Origin: Albibeggiatoa sp964388965
GTDB lineage: Bacteria; Pseudomonadota; Gammaproteobacteria; Beggiatoales; Beggiatoaceae
Reading direction: 5' to 3'
Length of the DNA stretch: 42,198 nucleotides
Assembly: GCA_964388965.1 (NCBI GenBank)
Contig: CAYMCP010000023.1
Span: 1 to 42,198, forward strand
Shown here: in pieces, positions 1-9,625 of the stretch
How positions within the stretch are numbered: position 1 is the first letter of the stretch
How the letters are laid out: each line of letters opens with the position of its first letter
The notes under the pieces: model-generated
Databases searched by the model: none
Told to the model about the DNA's origin: nothing
The model's input: only the letters and a program-made list of their open reading frames with translations
Made by a program: the position numbers and the translations under genes

Positions 1-2137
1 TATAAGCTTGTGCAAGAATATCACTATTATTCAAGATAATATATTTTGGTTTACCAATCGTGATATTACCACCAAGATAATCCTTAAAACTGGAAATACT
101 AGCAGTAATTTGGCTATTTTCTAGGTAGATGCCCTTATTTGCAATTATCTCAATATCACCACCGTTTGTTTGTTGCGAATAGGCAATAATACAACTTTTA
201 TTTTGTAAATCCATTTTATCAATTTTTAAGTAAATTTTGCCAACTTTTTTATGATCGTTACTTCTTACAGTAATGCGACTATTTGTATCCAAAAATAAAT
301 ATTTTGCATCAATTTCAATATTACCACTCTTGCCTTGCATCTTAATTTTATTATGATTTTTTTGTTTATCTATATGACAAAAATCTGGATTTTTCTGTAT
401 TTCATTACCATTAATTTTTTGATAACTATTTGCAATAATTGCAGAACCTTGCTTGAGCAAAAATTTATTTTTTACCTTGAGCTTAATATGCCCACCATCC
501 CCTTTATCCAAAGCCGCACTTTTTATATAGCTAGGACAAGTTTCACCTTTTAAGGTAATATTATTAGTATTTATATTAATATCCCCGCTTTTAACATGAT
601 TTAATGAAGAGTTATCAATATAAGACCCTTCCGATAAAGTAATGTTTATAGCGTTTACATTAATATCGCTAGCTTTTTTCGCTTGATTTTTAACAAAACC
701 TAAAATACTTGCTTGTGGTTTCATGATATTTGTATTATCTACAGTAGTGTGATTCCAATTTAAATCAAGACAATATGTTGCTATCCATGCTAAATTTTTA
801 TCTGTATTAAATAGCTCTAACTCTTTTACATTAATAAATAGCTCCCCACCCTTACCAGAACCATTATTTTGCAATCGAATAATTGAATCTTGTAACGTTA
901 AAACATCGTTTGTTTGAATGGTAAGTTTACCGATGTTACCTTCTGACCCTTCGGTTGCAAACATACTCAATTGTGCATAATTTTTTAATTTAATACCTTT
1001 TAATGTATTAATATCAACTGTACCCGCATCACCAGTCGAACCTTTAGCAAGAGAAGCCTGAATAGCTGCACGGTTTTGTATAATTAATTGTTTAGCTTGG
1101 ATGATAATATTACCACCGCGCCCACCACCAAAAATATTAGTTGCAATACTGCTAAACATTTGATCAAAATTATCTTCATTTTTATTTTTTATTTTTTGTT
1201 CATATTGATAATTTTCATAACTATAACCATCTAAAACAATATTATTCTCAGCCTGAATTTGAATATTACCGCCTATCCCATCAACAGAAGATTCTAATAC
1301 ATCGCAAGTAATTCGCCCCGCATTACTTATTGTAATATCATTATCTATTTTAATATTAATACCTTTACCTTGTTTACTGCTCGTATCAGAAAATATCCAA
1401 GCATTATCTAACATTAGATTATGTCCACGCAAAAAAACCAACCCCCCAGCCTCTCCAGAAACATTAATATCAGCTATATATGCAAATTTTCCTTTAAAAC
1501 TAATATAATGAGATTGTTCGAGTTTTCTTTTTATATTAATATTTGCTAATTTATCAAAAAAATAACTATTTACTGTATTTTTATGTATTTTAACATAACC
1601 GGCACCACGTGCAGCCAGTACATGAATATCCCCATCTGGCAAAATAAGTGTACTGTCTAAAAATGAGATTTCTCCCGCAAAGACTGATAGTGATTGATGA
1701 GACTCAAATTCTAATTTACTATTTTTTATAGTGATTGGTTTAGGTAACTTATCAAATATAAACTTTTGATTTTCAATATCAAAATTATGTGCTGTTGAAA
1801 AATAAAGATTAGTTTTTATTGGAAATACCGTTTTAAAATCTCTAATATCAATTCCATTTGGATTTATTACATAAATATCCTCAACACCCCAATCTTCCCA
1901 TTGTCCTTGAATAAGGGTTTTTTCTTGTCCAACGACTTTAATTACTAATTTGGTTGCGGTTGAAATATTAACAACATTTTGTTTTAAAGGGATATTAAAC
2001 TGATTAAATTCGCATAAGAGCACATTTTTTATTAAATGACAGCTTTTTGCGCTTGCAATAGTGGGTTCATTTAATTTAGCATAACCAACTACAGGTAATA
2101 AAAAAAAGGCAAGCAAAATGAAGTTAATTATTTGCAT
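1..2137 (-). CDS. Secreted filamentous-haemagglutinin-like (two-partner secretion TpsA type) protein, C-terminus cut by window edge
   Basis: The minus strand is open from an ATG at 2137 to the left edge, giving about 712 codons without a stop. Residues 1-20 form a signal peptide (MQIINFILLAFFLLPVVGYA, likely cleaved before KLNE). A TPS-like region follows, with NPNGIDI at residues 92-98 and LSVFAGEISFL near 150-160, then LPDGDIHVLAARG. This resembles the haemagglutinin-activity domain of TpsA exoproteins. The rest is a repetitive beta-helix-like array of phrases such as GGNIIIQAKQL, GSAIIANS, GKGGELFINV and GGDIEIIANKGI. A good Shine-Dalgarno (GAGGG, 8 nt upstream) supports the start. Proteins of this class usually cross the outer membrane through a TpsB/FhaC partner, which is not in the window. 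The start lies inside the divergent CHAT gene (20 bp overlap). The fold is inferred from motifs; the C-terminal part is unseen. Confidence 0.85.
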   Translation of the reverse strand, partial: MQIINFILLAFFLLPVVGYAKLNEPTIASAKSCHLIKNVLLCEFNQFNIPLKQNVVNISTATKLVIKVVGQEKTLIQGQWEDWGVEDIYVINPNGIDIRDFKTVFPIKTNLYFSTAHNFDIENQKFIFDKLPKPITIKNSKLEFESHQSLSVFAGEISFLDSTLILPDGDIHVLAARGAGYVKIHKNTVNSYFFDKLANINIKRKLEQSHYISFKGKFAYIADINVSGEAGGLVFLRGHNLMLDNAWIFSDTSSKQGKGINIKIDNDITISNAGRITCDVLESSVDGIGGNIQIQAENNIVLDGYSYENYQYEQKIKNKNEDNFDQMFSSIATNIFGGGRGGNIIIQAKQLIIQNRAAIQASLAKGSTGDAGTVDINTLKGIKLKNYAQLSMFATEGSEGNIGKLTIQTNDVLTLQDSIIRLQNNGSGKGGELFINVKELELFNTDKNLAWIATYCLDLNWNHTTVDNTNIMKPQASILGFVKNQAKKASDINVNAINITLSEGSYIDNSSLNHVKSGDININTNNITLKGETCPSYIKSAALDKGDGGHIKLKVKNKFLLKQGSAIIANSYQKINGNEIQKNPDFCHIDKQKNHNKIKMQGKSGNIEIDAKYLFLDTNSRITVRSNDHKKVGKIYLKIDKMDLQNKSCIIAYSQQTNGGDIEIIANKGIYLENSQITASISSFKDYLGGNITIGKPKYIILNNSDILAQAY

Positions 2138-4580
2138 TATGTTGACCCTCGTCACATTTTTTGTTCAAGCACAAGCTGATTGCGTCGTCCCAACTAAAGT
2201 AGCTCCAACTCAGTCCATCGAACCAGAACAAGCTCTTGAGCAGTACTATAGAGATAGAAAACGTGGTTTACTGTATGGGCATGAAGAATCATTAAAAAAA
2301 GCGATCCAATATTTTTATAAACATGATGATAAAGAAAAATTATTTCATTTATTTAACGCACTTGCTGATTACTATATTTTCCACAAAAAAACAGCAGATG
2401 CTGAAAAAATATTGCTCGAAAGTAAAAAGATAGCACAACAAGAAGATAATAAGCAATGGTTAGCTGCGGTATTAATCTTGAAGGCAAATATAGAATTAAG
2501 TTTAAATAAGGAAAATCGTTGGGAATCCAATCCATTAGGTATTTATCAACAAGCATTAGAATTGGCAAAAATTAAAAACAAGTCGGATTCATTATTGGTG
2601 GTTCAAATCACAAATAATATTTTATTCGGTCAATTTATCTTAGAGCGAGAGAAAAAGACTTTTCAAACTGAAAATAATAAGTTATTTAGCCATTCTGTGT
2701 TTAGTGATGCCGAAATTGAGCAATTGTATAATCAGCAATTCACTAGCATTAAATCACTTTTTTCTACTTCTAATAAAGTATCACTTATTGCAAAACAAGC
2801 ATTAAAATTTGGATTTTTAGCAATTAATCATACTGCTGTAAATATACGAAATAAAGGGGAGGAAATGCTAAAATCGGTTATAGAAAAGCTTGAGAATGTA
2901 CCAGAAGATGAGTCTTATGCCTACGCACATGGTTATTTAGCCGAATATTATTTTAATAAAATACAAATAGATAAAAAAATTTCTACTCTACCAAATATTA
3001 AAACTCATTTGGAGTTAGCTATTTTTTTCACTCGTCAACAAAAAACCCCAGTCACATTACTTTATTATTGGTACTGGCAATTAGCTAAATATCATTTGCA
3101 GCAAGATGATATTGAGCAAGCAAAGAAAATGTATAAAATTGCAATTAAATATCTAAAACCAGTCAGACGTGCTATTTTTAATACTTTTCCAAGTTACCAA
3201 ACTAAATTTTTACCACAGAAAGATAATGATTTATTTAAAGAATATGCTGATTTGTTATTGAAACAGGCGGCATTGTTAGCAGAAGGTGATGAAAAACAAA
3301 CTATTTTACTTGCTGCATTAAATTCAATAGAACAGTTACAAGCAACTAAGTTACAAAATTACTTTGAAGATGAATGTGTTGCGGATTTGACCCAAGAAAT
3401 TACAGTTAAAACCTTACCCAATATTCCAGCAACTGCAATTGCGTATTATCCAATAATTTTTAATGATCGGATCGTATTGTTGTTAGCGCGTATTAATAAA
3501 CAAAAGCAATCAATTTATATAACTCAACATGTTGTTAAAAAAGAAAAAGTAGAGGAAATTTTAGAGAATAGCCTACGATTTAAATCTTTTGAAGAACTAA
3601 GAGATGTAGTGAGTTATAATCCACAGGCGACGCTTGCAAATAAGGTAAATTTACTTCTAGAAAAATATGCAGATATGGCAAAGGATTATAAAAAGGCACA
3701 ACGTAGTAGACATTGGTTTAATTCGGATTATCTAGCCATTAATAGAGGTGTGTTCCGTATCTTAATTGAACCTGTCTGGGATGACATTAAAAAATTCGAT
3801 GTTTTAATTATTATTTCAACCGGTAAATTAGCATTAGTTCCGTTTGCAGCTTTGTATAGCAATGAAACGACTTTGACTGAATTAATACGCGATTTAGCTG
3901 TTGTTAATATCATTAATTTAAGTTTAGTAGATTTTACAGATGCGCCAAATATTAAGAAATTTTTCTTATTTGCGGGACTTTCTACGGTAAAAGATGGTTA
4001 TCAACATCTTGAATATGTGAAAGATTTACATAATGCGCTAGCAAGTAAGCAATTTCGTGGTATGCTTCGTAAGAAATATTTATCATTATTAGATGAACAT
4101 TTTACTTATAATAAGCTTAAAGCAATTTTATTGCAGCATGAGTATGGTATTGTTCATATTGCAACACACGCTGAATTTGGAGCTACACCATTAAATCGAT
4201 TTTTAGTTACTTCCGAAAAGAATATTTTAATTGAAAATTTAGAAAATTTAATGATTAGTAAAATCCATAAACTTAATTTATTGGTACTGAGTGCGTGCAA
4301 TACTGCAACAGGTGATGAAAATGCAATCTGGGGGTTAGCGGGGGTGGCAATTAAAGCGAGAGTGAGTACGGTGTTGGGTAGTTTGTGGGAAGTGCAAGAG
4401 CAGACGACATCAGAATTAATGCAACTCTTTTATAAGGATTTGTTGGATAGTAAAATAGGGATTGGCGCAAAAGCGGTAGCATGGCAACAGGCACAGCTTA
4501 ATTATTTGGATAGTCAAAGGAAACCTACTAAAAAACATCCTTATTACTGGGCTGGGTTTATTTTAATTGGTAGTTTGTAG
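2118..4580 (+). CDS. Exported CHAT-domain (caspase-like) protease with TPR-like N-terminal region
   Basis: This 820-residue protein starts with a signal peptide (MKLIICIMLTLVTFFVQAQA, then DC), so it is probably periplasmic. Residues about 30-430 are alpha-helical with TPR-like phrases (YYWYWQLAKYHLQQDDIEQA). The C-terminal 320 residues are a CHAT domain, a clan CD cysteine peptidase fold. The predicted catalytic dyad is His684 in VHIATHAEF and Cys727 in LVLSACNTATG, and the protein ends with the family-typical YYWAGFILIGSL. The start at 2118 has AAGG 8 nt upstream; a later in-frame ATG at 2139 would lose the basic n-region of the signal peptide. The gene diverges from the secreted haemagglutinin-like gene and overlaps its start. 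CHAT proteins commonly sit beside haemagglutinin/TPS genes in cyanobacteria and sulfur bacteria; that the neighbour is its substrate or partner is inference. Confidence 0.9.
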   Translation: MKLIICIMLTLVTFFVQAQADCVVPTKVAPTQSIEPEQALEQYYRDRKRGLLYGHEESLKKAIQYFYKHDDKEKLFHLFNALADYYIFHKKTADAEKILLESKKIAQQEDNKQWLAAVLILKANIELSLNKENRWESNPLGIYQQALELAKIKNKSDSLLVVQITNNILFGQFILEREKKTFQTENNKLFSHSVFSDAEIEQLYNQQFTSIKSLFSTSNKVSLIAKQALKFGFLAINHTAVNIRNKGEEMLKSVIEKLENVPEDESYAYAHGYLAEYYFNKIQIDKKISTLPNIKTHLELAIFFTRQQKTPVTLLYYWYWQLAKYHLQQDDIEQAKKMYKIAIKYLKPVRRAIFNTFPSYQTKFLPQKDNDLFKEYADLLLKQAALLAEGDEKQTILLAALNSIEQLQATKLQNYFEDECVADLTQEITVKTLPNIPATAIAYYPIIFNDRIVLLLARINKQKQSIYITQHVVKKEKVEEILENSLRFKSFEELRDVVSYNPQATLANKVNLLLEKYADMAKDYKKAQRSRHWFNSDYLAINRGVFRILIEPVWDDIKKFDVLIIISTGKLALVPFAALYSNETTLTELIRDLAVVNIINLSLVDFTDAPNIKKFFLFAGLSTVKDGYQHLEYVKDLHNALASKQFRGMLRKKYLSLLDEHFTYNKLKAILLQHEYGIVHIATHAEFGATPLNRFLVTSEKNILIENLENLMISKIHKLNLLVLSACNTATGDENAIWGLAGVAIKARVSTVLGSLWEVQEQTTSELMQLFYKDLLDSKIGIGAKAVAWQQAQLNYLDSQRKPTKKHPYYWAGFILIGSL

Positions 4581-4736
4581 TTTGATAAATAAATTTTGCA
4601 CTCTTACATCATGTTTTGCATTATTATAAATGTTTTTAATTAATTGTGAAAAATTATTTTATAACTTTTAACAGTTTTGGAATTTGACTATTAAATTTCT
4701 ATTCTGTTTGAGAACACACGCTTTAGGAATAAAAAT

Positions 4737-6005
4737 ATGTGGAAAAAATGGTTATTTCCTGTAGTGGTGACGATTGTGATCGTCAGCTTGGTTATGCCTT
4801 ATTGGGTTGGCATTAAAGCAGAGCACGAGTTTTCAATGCTTAATGAAACTTTACCCGTTATTGGTCAATGGTATCCTGTCAATAATCAGTATCAACGTGG
4901 TTGGTTTCAGTCGCAAGCTCAGACGACCTTTCGTCCGCAACAACTCAACCAGCAATACGCAACATTACAACATGATATACAACATAGTATTACGCCTTTA
5001 CAACCGACTAAAATTAGAACTACTTTGCAAACAGATAATGAAACTCAAAGTTTTTTACAATATATTTTCGCAGGACGTGCGCCATTTATAATGGAAACAA
5101 GCATCTATTTAACTGGTGGTAAAAGTTATTTTCGAGTTCCACCGCTTTCAATGCATCAAGGTGAGCAAGCATTTACTTGGCAAGGCTTACAGGGTCAAAT
5201 TAATTTTGGTTTGAATGGTGAATATTTAGAAAATAAATTTGTTGTACCTGAGCTTAGTTTGCAAACCCAATATGGAAAAATTATTGTACAAAACGTTCAA
5301 CTTAATGGACAAGCAAAATCCAATCAAGGGATTTATATTGGGCAAGTGCAGTTGCAGGTGGAAAAAATTGCCGCCGCCGGTGTGAAACAACCTAGTTTGC
5401 AACTTAATAAAATACAATTAATTTTAAATAATAATTTAGTTAATGAGTATTTGGATTTTGCGATTCATGCCCAAGCACAAGATTTACAAGTAGGACAACA
5501 GCGTTATGAACCTCATTATTTTGATATGAAAATTGAACATATTCATCACCCAACTTTAATGCAGTGGCAAGATGATTTCCGCAATATCAGTGGCTCACAA
5601 GCAGAAAAAGGATTTATACAGCTTGGTTTGCTTGCACAGTATGGTAATATTTTGTTAAATCATCAACCTAGAGTACATGTAGATAAGTTTCATATTCAAA
5701 CTCAGTCAGGTGAGGTAACAGGGGATTTCCACTTACAAGTTAATAAAACTACTGCTACTCAAAATCCGCATAATTTAGTTAATCCTTTTTCAATTTTAAA
5801 TCGTTTGCAAGTAGAAATTTCATTAAATTTACCAGTAGATTTATTAGATACTATACTTAACCCGCAACAAAAACAGTGGTTACTAAATAATAAGTTGTTG
5901 GTTAAAACGCAATCTAGTTACCAAACTCAGCTTGGATTAAATAATGGTTTAGTAAATGCTAACGGTATGAATTTACCATTGATGCAATTATTTTTGGGGC
6001 AGTGA
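4737..6005 (+). CDS. ydgA: YdgA-like (DUF945) protein
   Basis: This 422-residue protein has one N-terminal membrane segment (residues about 5-24, LFPVVVTIVIVSLVMPYWVG) followed by a long extracytoplasmic part rich in beta-strand patterns. The opening, with the phrase QYQRGWFQSQAQT after the anchor, matches the DUF945/YdgA family of envelope proteins. The family has no established biochemical role. AGGA lies just upstream of the ATG. The gene is convergent with lnt, with 15 bp between the two stops, and stands 156 bp after the CHAT gene, so it is probably transcribed on its own. Assignment is to the family only. Confidence 0.75.
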   Translation: MWKKWLFPVVVTIVIVSLVMPYWVGIKAEHEFSMLNETLPVIGQWYPVNNQYQRGWFQSQAQTTFRPQQLNQQYATLQHDIQHSITPLQPTKIRTTLQTDNETQSFLQYIFAGRAPFIMETSIYLTGGKSYFRVPPLSMHQGEQAFTWQGLQGQINFGLNGEYLENKFVVPELSLQTQYGKIIVQNVQLNGQAKSNQGIYIGQVQLQVEKIAAAGVKQPSLQLNKIQLILNNNLVNEYLDFAIHAQAQDLQVGQQRYEPHYFDMKIEHIHHPTLMQWQDDFRNISGSQAEKGFIQLGLLAQYGNILLNHQPRVHVDKFHIQTQSGEVTGDFHLQVNKTTATQNPHNLVNPFSILNRLQVEISLNLPVDLLDTILNPQQKQWLLNNKLLVKTQSSYQTQLGLNNGLVNANGMNLPLMQLFLGQ

Positions 6006-6020
6006 ATCATTACTGATAAA

Positions 6021-7526
6021 TTAACTATTCAAAGGAGTGGTGAAGTTTATTTTATATATTAAAAAGCGATAAATAATGATCCCTATCAATAATAAAACAA
6101 AAATCAACCATAAAATTATTTTTGAACCCCATTGCACGTAAGGTGTTGAACCCTGATAAGGTTGTACCAAAGCACGCAAACTATATACTTCAAATTGAGG
6201 AGCTTGCGCTGTAATGTGACCTTGAGGATCAATGATTGCTGAAATACCTGTATTTGTTGAACGCATTAAATAACGCCCTGTTTCTAATGCTCTCATTCTA
6301 GCAATTTCCAGATGTTGGTGCGGCGCAAGCGAATTACCAAACCATGAATCATTGCTAACATTCACCAATAAACTCGCTTCTGGCAAACTTTGTAAAATCT
6401 GTTCAGAAAATGTACTTTCATAGCAAATTGACGCACCAATAATTTGATTAACTGCGCGTAAATGTGGTTGTTTATACGCACCTCTGGAAAATTCAGACAT
6501 GGGCACGTCAAAGAAATTTAATAAAGTGTTTAAATATTGACTTAACGGGATGTATTCACCAAAAGGAACAAGATGATATTTATAATAAAACGTTTCGATG
6601 TCGCTTAAACTGATAATAGCATTAAAATAAGAAAACTCACTTTTTTGTACAATAATCCCAGTCATAAATTCTGTGCCATAGGTTTCACGCGCTTGCATCA
6701 ATCGAGCTAAAAAAGGTTTGGCATCATCGTAAAATAAAGGCATAGCTGTTTCTGGCCAAATAATTAAATCTGCATTTAAATCATGTTGAGTTAAGCTGAA
6801 ATATAAGCGTAAACTGTAATTAATTTCACTCCATTTCAATGCTTGTGGGACATTTCCTTGAATTAATACAACATTAATTTTATTGTCAATTGGTTGCGTC
6901 CAAGTAATTGTTTTTAAGTATGCCCCCCCACCCCAAATACTTATCAAAATTAAACTTAATAAAAGCCAATGTTTGCGCTGTAAATACCAATAAGATAAGA
7001 TAGTTGCAGTCAAGATCGTAAGCCAATTTAAACTGTAAATACCTAAAATAGGTGCAAATCCCGCTAGCGGCGAATCAATTTGACTATAACCTATGTATAA
7101 CCAAGGAAAACCCGTGAATAACCAACCTCTTAGCCATTCTGTGCAGACCCATAAACTAGGAATAATCAGTAAAATTGTAGGTAAGGAAAAAATTGGAAAA
7201 TAACGTTTTAATAGCCAAATTGCTAATGCTGGAAATAAGGCTAAATATAGAATAAATGAACTGGTAATGATAATGGTACCAAATAAGGGTAAATCGCTAA
7301 ATTGGTAAAAACTTAGACTAACCCAAGAAACACCGACACCAAACATGCCTAAACCAAATATATAAGCTCGCCACCATGCACGTTTTGCAGAGATTTTATC
7401 GCAAGTAATTAATAAAATACTGAAAGCTAATATACTGATCCAAAACCAATTTATCGGTGCAAAAGCAAGCGGCACAGCACAACCCGATAGGAAAGCAATA
7501 AAGTCGAAAAAATAAGGTTTTTGCAT
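6021..7526 (-). CDS. lnt: Apolipoprotein N-acyltransferase
   Basis: Lnt is an inner-membrane enzyme that adds the third acyl chain to the N-terminal cysteine of lipoproteins, completing their maturation. The 501-residue protein has several hydrophobic membrane segments in residues 1-205, then a carbon-nitrogen hydrolase domain. The catalytic triad is visible: Glu259 (LIIWPETAMP), Lys316 (YYKYHLVPFGEY) and Cys368 (IGASICYES). A last membrane segment lies near the C-terminus (IILWLIFVLLLIGIIIY). The length is normal for the family. In many proteobacteria lnt follows corC; here no gene lies upstream for more than 400 bp and it appears monocistronic. Substrates in this window would include PilF, the MORN lipoprotein and the TRAP binding protein. 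Confidence 0.96.
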   Translation of the reverse strand: MQKPYFFDFIAFLSGCAVPLAFAPINWFWISILAFSILLITCDKISAKRAWWRAYIFGLGMFGVGVSWVSLSFYQFSDLPLFGTIIITSSFILYLALFPALAIWLLKRYFPIFSLPTILLIIPSLWVCTEWLRGWLFTGFPWLYIGYSQIDSPLAGFAPILGIYSLNWLTILTATILSYWYLQRKHWLLLSLILISIWGGGAYLKTITWTQPIDNKINVVLIQGNVPQALKWSEINYSLRLYFSLTQHDLNADLIIWPETAMPLFYDDAKPFLARLMQARETYGTEFMTGIIVQKSEFSYFNAIISLSDIETFYYKYHLVPFGEYIPLSQYLNTLLNFFDVPMSEFSRGAYKQPHLRAVNQIIGASICYESTFSEQILQSLPEASLLVNVSNDSWFGNSLAPHQHLEIARMRALETGRYLMRSTNTGISAIIDPQGHITAQAPQFEVYSLRALVQPYQGSTPYVQWGSKIILWLIFVLLLIGIIIYRFLIYKINFTTPLNS

Positions 7527-7955
7527 AGATTATTGTAAAATAGTTAAAATGCGGTATTATAACCCACATTATGCAAAGAGTGGCATTTTGATATTTTTGT
7601 TGATTTTTGTTAGCAATTCTCAACACGAGTAATTTTTTATAACTGATTGAAATGTAATCCATAAATAAACTTAAAGGGCACTATTTGAGAAGGTAAGCTC
7701 ATTTTTTTAGTTTCTTAATTTATCTTAATTTAGTGGAATGATAGGTGATTATAAGGAAAAATTAACGTATCATGTATCACTTTCAATGGCGCGTTTGTGT
7801 GAGATTGATTAATTGATGTGGTTTGACGGCATTTTTTATACGTCCTGCACGCTTTTATTTGTCTATATTTTCTAAAAATATTAGTTATCTAAAACTTGAA
7901 TTTAATCTGAATAAGACGCATTTATTAACACACGTTACACTTTTTTGGAGGTATT
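7527..7955. other. Divergent intergenic region between lnt and degP
   Basis: These 429 bp hold the upstream regions of two divergent genes. The sequence is very AT-rich and I see no credible coding sequence. Visible elements are the lnt -10 box and a weak TGAG/CTCA hairpin followed by seven Ts at about 7688-7711. A strong Shine-Dalgarno (TGGAGGT) lies directly before the degP start. I could not identify a sigma-E-type promoter for degP. Confidence 0.6.
7556..7561 (-). promoter_or_regulatory. Candidate -10 box for lnt
   Basis: On the minus strand this reads TATAAT, a perfect sigma-70 -10 hexamer ending 30 bp before the lnt ATG. This implies a leader of roughly 22 nt. No good TTGACA-like -35 is seen at the usual spacing, and no clear Shine-Dalgarno precedes the ATG, so the call rests on the hexamer and its position. 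Confidence 0.35.
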
Positions 7956-9353
7956 ATGCGACAATTTAAACCTTTTCTATGGATTTCACTATTTTTCCTT
8001 ATTTTTTCTACCGCTCACGCACGTTCTTTACCCGAATTTACCCAATTAATAGAGAAATATGGACCCGCTGTTGTCAATATTAGCACTACTGCTAAGAAGA
8101 AAAATGGTGATTTAGGCAGTCTTGGGCGAGGTATGCCTGATATTCCAGAAGATAGCCCATTACATGAGTTTTTCCGTCGTTTCTTCGATGAAAAAATGAG
8201 CGACCAACCATCAACCTCATTAGGATCAGGGTTTATTATTAGCTCGGATGGTTATGTTGTAACAAATCATCATGTGATTGATAATGCAAAAGAAATTATT
8301 GTACGTTTGACTGATAGACATGAATTGGGAGCAGAAATTATCGGCAGTGATGAACGTAGTGACTTAGCTTTATTGAAAATTGAGGCTGAAAATTTACCGG
8401 CAGTTAAGTTCGGCACGTCGAAAAATTTAAAAGTAGGTGAGTGGGTGTTGGCTATTGGCTCGCCGTTCGGTTTTGACCATTCTGCGACTGCTGGCATTGT
8501 GAGTGCCACAGGACGCAGTTTGCCAAATGATAACTATATCCCTTTTATTCAAACTGATGTTGCGATTAATCCGGGCAATTCTGGTGGTCCGTTATTCAAC
8601 ATGGATGGCGAGGTAATTGGCGTAAATGCACAAATTTATAGCCGTACTGGCGGTTTTATGGGTTTATCGTTTGCGATTCCTGTTGATGTGATGAATAACG
8701 TAGTAGAACAATTAAAAGCAGATGGTAGAGTGGTACGCGGTTGGTTGGGTGTAATGATTCAGGATGTCACCCGCGATTTAGCTGAGTCATTCGATATGGA
8801 AAAACCAAAAGGTGCGTTGATTGCTCAAGTATTGCCAAATAGTCCCGCCGAAGAAGCTCATTTTAAACAAGGTGATATTATTGTATCTTTTAATGATCAG
8901 TTAATTGAACGCTCTTCTGATTTGCCGCCTTTGGTTGGTAGTACAAAAGTGAATCGTACCGTTAAGGTCGATGTGTTGCGCAAAGGTAAAAAAGAAACTT
9001 TGGAAGTTAAAATTGGTGAGTTACCGAGTGAAGACGAATTAGAAATTGCCGGTAGCAGTCATAAATCTTTTAACAGTGATTTAATTGGTTTAAGCGTTAA
9101 AGATTTAGATGATGGGCAGAAGAAAGAAATGAATGTGAAAAATGGTGTGTTAGTCGAAAAAATTGACAACGGTGCTGCTTATGATGCCGGTATTCGCGTT
9201 AATGATGTGATTTTAGAGCTAAATTATGTCAATGTTGAGGGTGTACGTCACTTTAAACAAATTTTAGCGGATTTGCCTAAAGGGCGTTCAATTCCAATAT
9301 TAATTTTGCGTCATGGTTCGCCACGCTTTTTAGCATTAAAGATTCCGGAATAA
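7956..9353 (+). CDS. degP: Periplasmic serine endoprotease DegP/MucD family
   Basis: An HtrA-family protease that degrades misfolded envelope proteins. The 465-residue protein has a signal peptide (residues 1-22, ending STAHA) and a trypsin-like domain with the triad His106 (TNHHV), Asp136 (RSDLALL) and Ser209 (NPGNSGGPLFN). Two PDZ domains follow (about 240-345 and 370-462). The mature start LPEFTQLIEKYGPAVVNIST resembles the MucD/DegQ-like subgroup. Start: ATG with TGGAGGT just upstream. The stop overlaps the next ATG (TAATG), so the glutaredoxin-like gene is translationally coupled. In Pseudomonas-type genomes mucD ends the algU-mucAB operon; no algU or muc genes precede it here. The symbol could equally be mucD. 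Confidence 0.95.
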   Translation: MRQFKPFLWISLFFLIFSTAHARSLPEFTQLIEKYGPAVVNISTTAKKKNGDLGSLGRGMPDIPEDSPLHEFFRRFFDEKMSDQPSTSLGSGFIISSDGYVVTNHHVIDNAKEIIVRLTDRHELGAEIIGSDERSDLALLKIEAENLPAVKFGTSKNLKVGEWVLAIGSPFGFDHSATAGIVSATGRSLPNDNYIPFIQTDVAINPGNSGGPLFNMDGEVIGVNAQIYSRTGGFMGLSFAIPVDVMNNVVEQLKADGRVVRGWLGVMIQDVTRDLAESFDMEKPKGALIAQVLPNSPAEEAHFKQGDIIVSFNDQLIERSSDLPPLVGSTKVNRTVKVDVLRKGKKETLEVKIGELPSEDELEIAGSSHKSFNSDLIGLSVKDLDDGQKKEMNVKNGVLVEKIDNGAAYDAGIRVNDVILELNYVNVEGVRHFKQILADLPKGRSIPILILRHGSPRFLALKIPE

Positions 9354-9625
9354 TGGCAATTAGTTTGACGTTATACACTCGTCAAGGCTGCCACTTGTGC
9401 GAGCAAATGCTACAATCGCTGGTGTTATGGCAACAACGCAGAGCCTTTACTCTGGAGATTGTAGATATTGATGAAGACACATTTTTGCAACGGCGTTATG
9501 GAGAATGGATACCTATTTTAATCGCGGAAGAGCATGAGTTGTGTCATTATCACCTTGATGAGCAAGCATTAAACGATTATTTAGATTCACAATCCGTAGC
9601 GCAAAATTCATTTAACCCAAGTTAG
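9353..9625 (+). CDS. Glutaredoxin-like thioredoxin-fold protein (DUF836 type)
   Basis: A 90-residue protein with the N-terminal beta-strand and redox motif LTLYTRQGCHLCEQML (Cys13-His-Leu-Cys16), followed by VDIDEDTFLQRRYGEWIPIL, as in small glutaredoxin-like proteins. Its ATG shares a base with the TAA of degP, indicating translational coupling. The same mucD/glutaredoxin-like pairing occurs in many gammaproteobacteria, usually followed by lepA, which is absent here. Its redox partner is unknown; a role in thiol chemistry linked to envelope stress is only suggested by the coupling. Confidence 0.82.
   Translation: MAISLTLYTRQGCHLCEQMLQSLVLWQQRRAFTLEIVDIDEDTFLQRRYGEWIPILIAEEHELCHYHLDEQALNDYLDSQSVAQNSFNPS

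Noticed and set aside
335..553. Small plus-strand open frame of 72 codons
   Set aside because: It lies wholly inside the long minus-strand haemagglutinin-like gene, has no Shine-Dalgarno and a low-complexity product.
7688..7711. Rho-independent terminator on the plus strand
   Set aside because: The stem is only four pairs with an 8-nt loop, and no plus-strand gene lies upstream of it.
7860..7955. Sigma-E type promoter for degP
   Set aside because: AAACTT and TCTGA can be seen but are about 9 bp apart instead of about 16, so the match is not credible.
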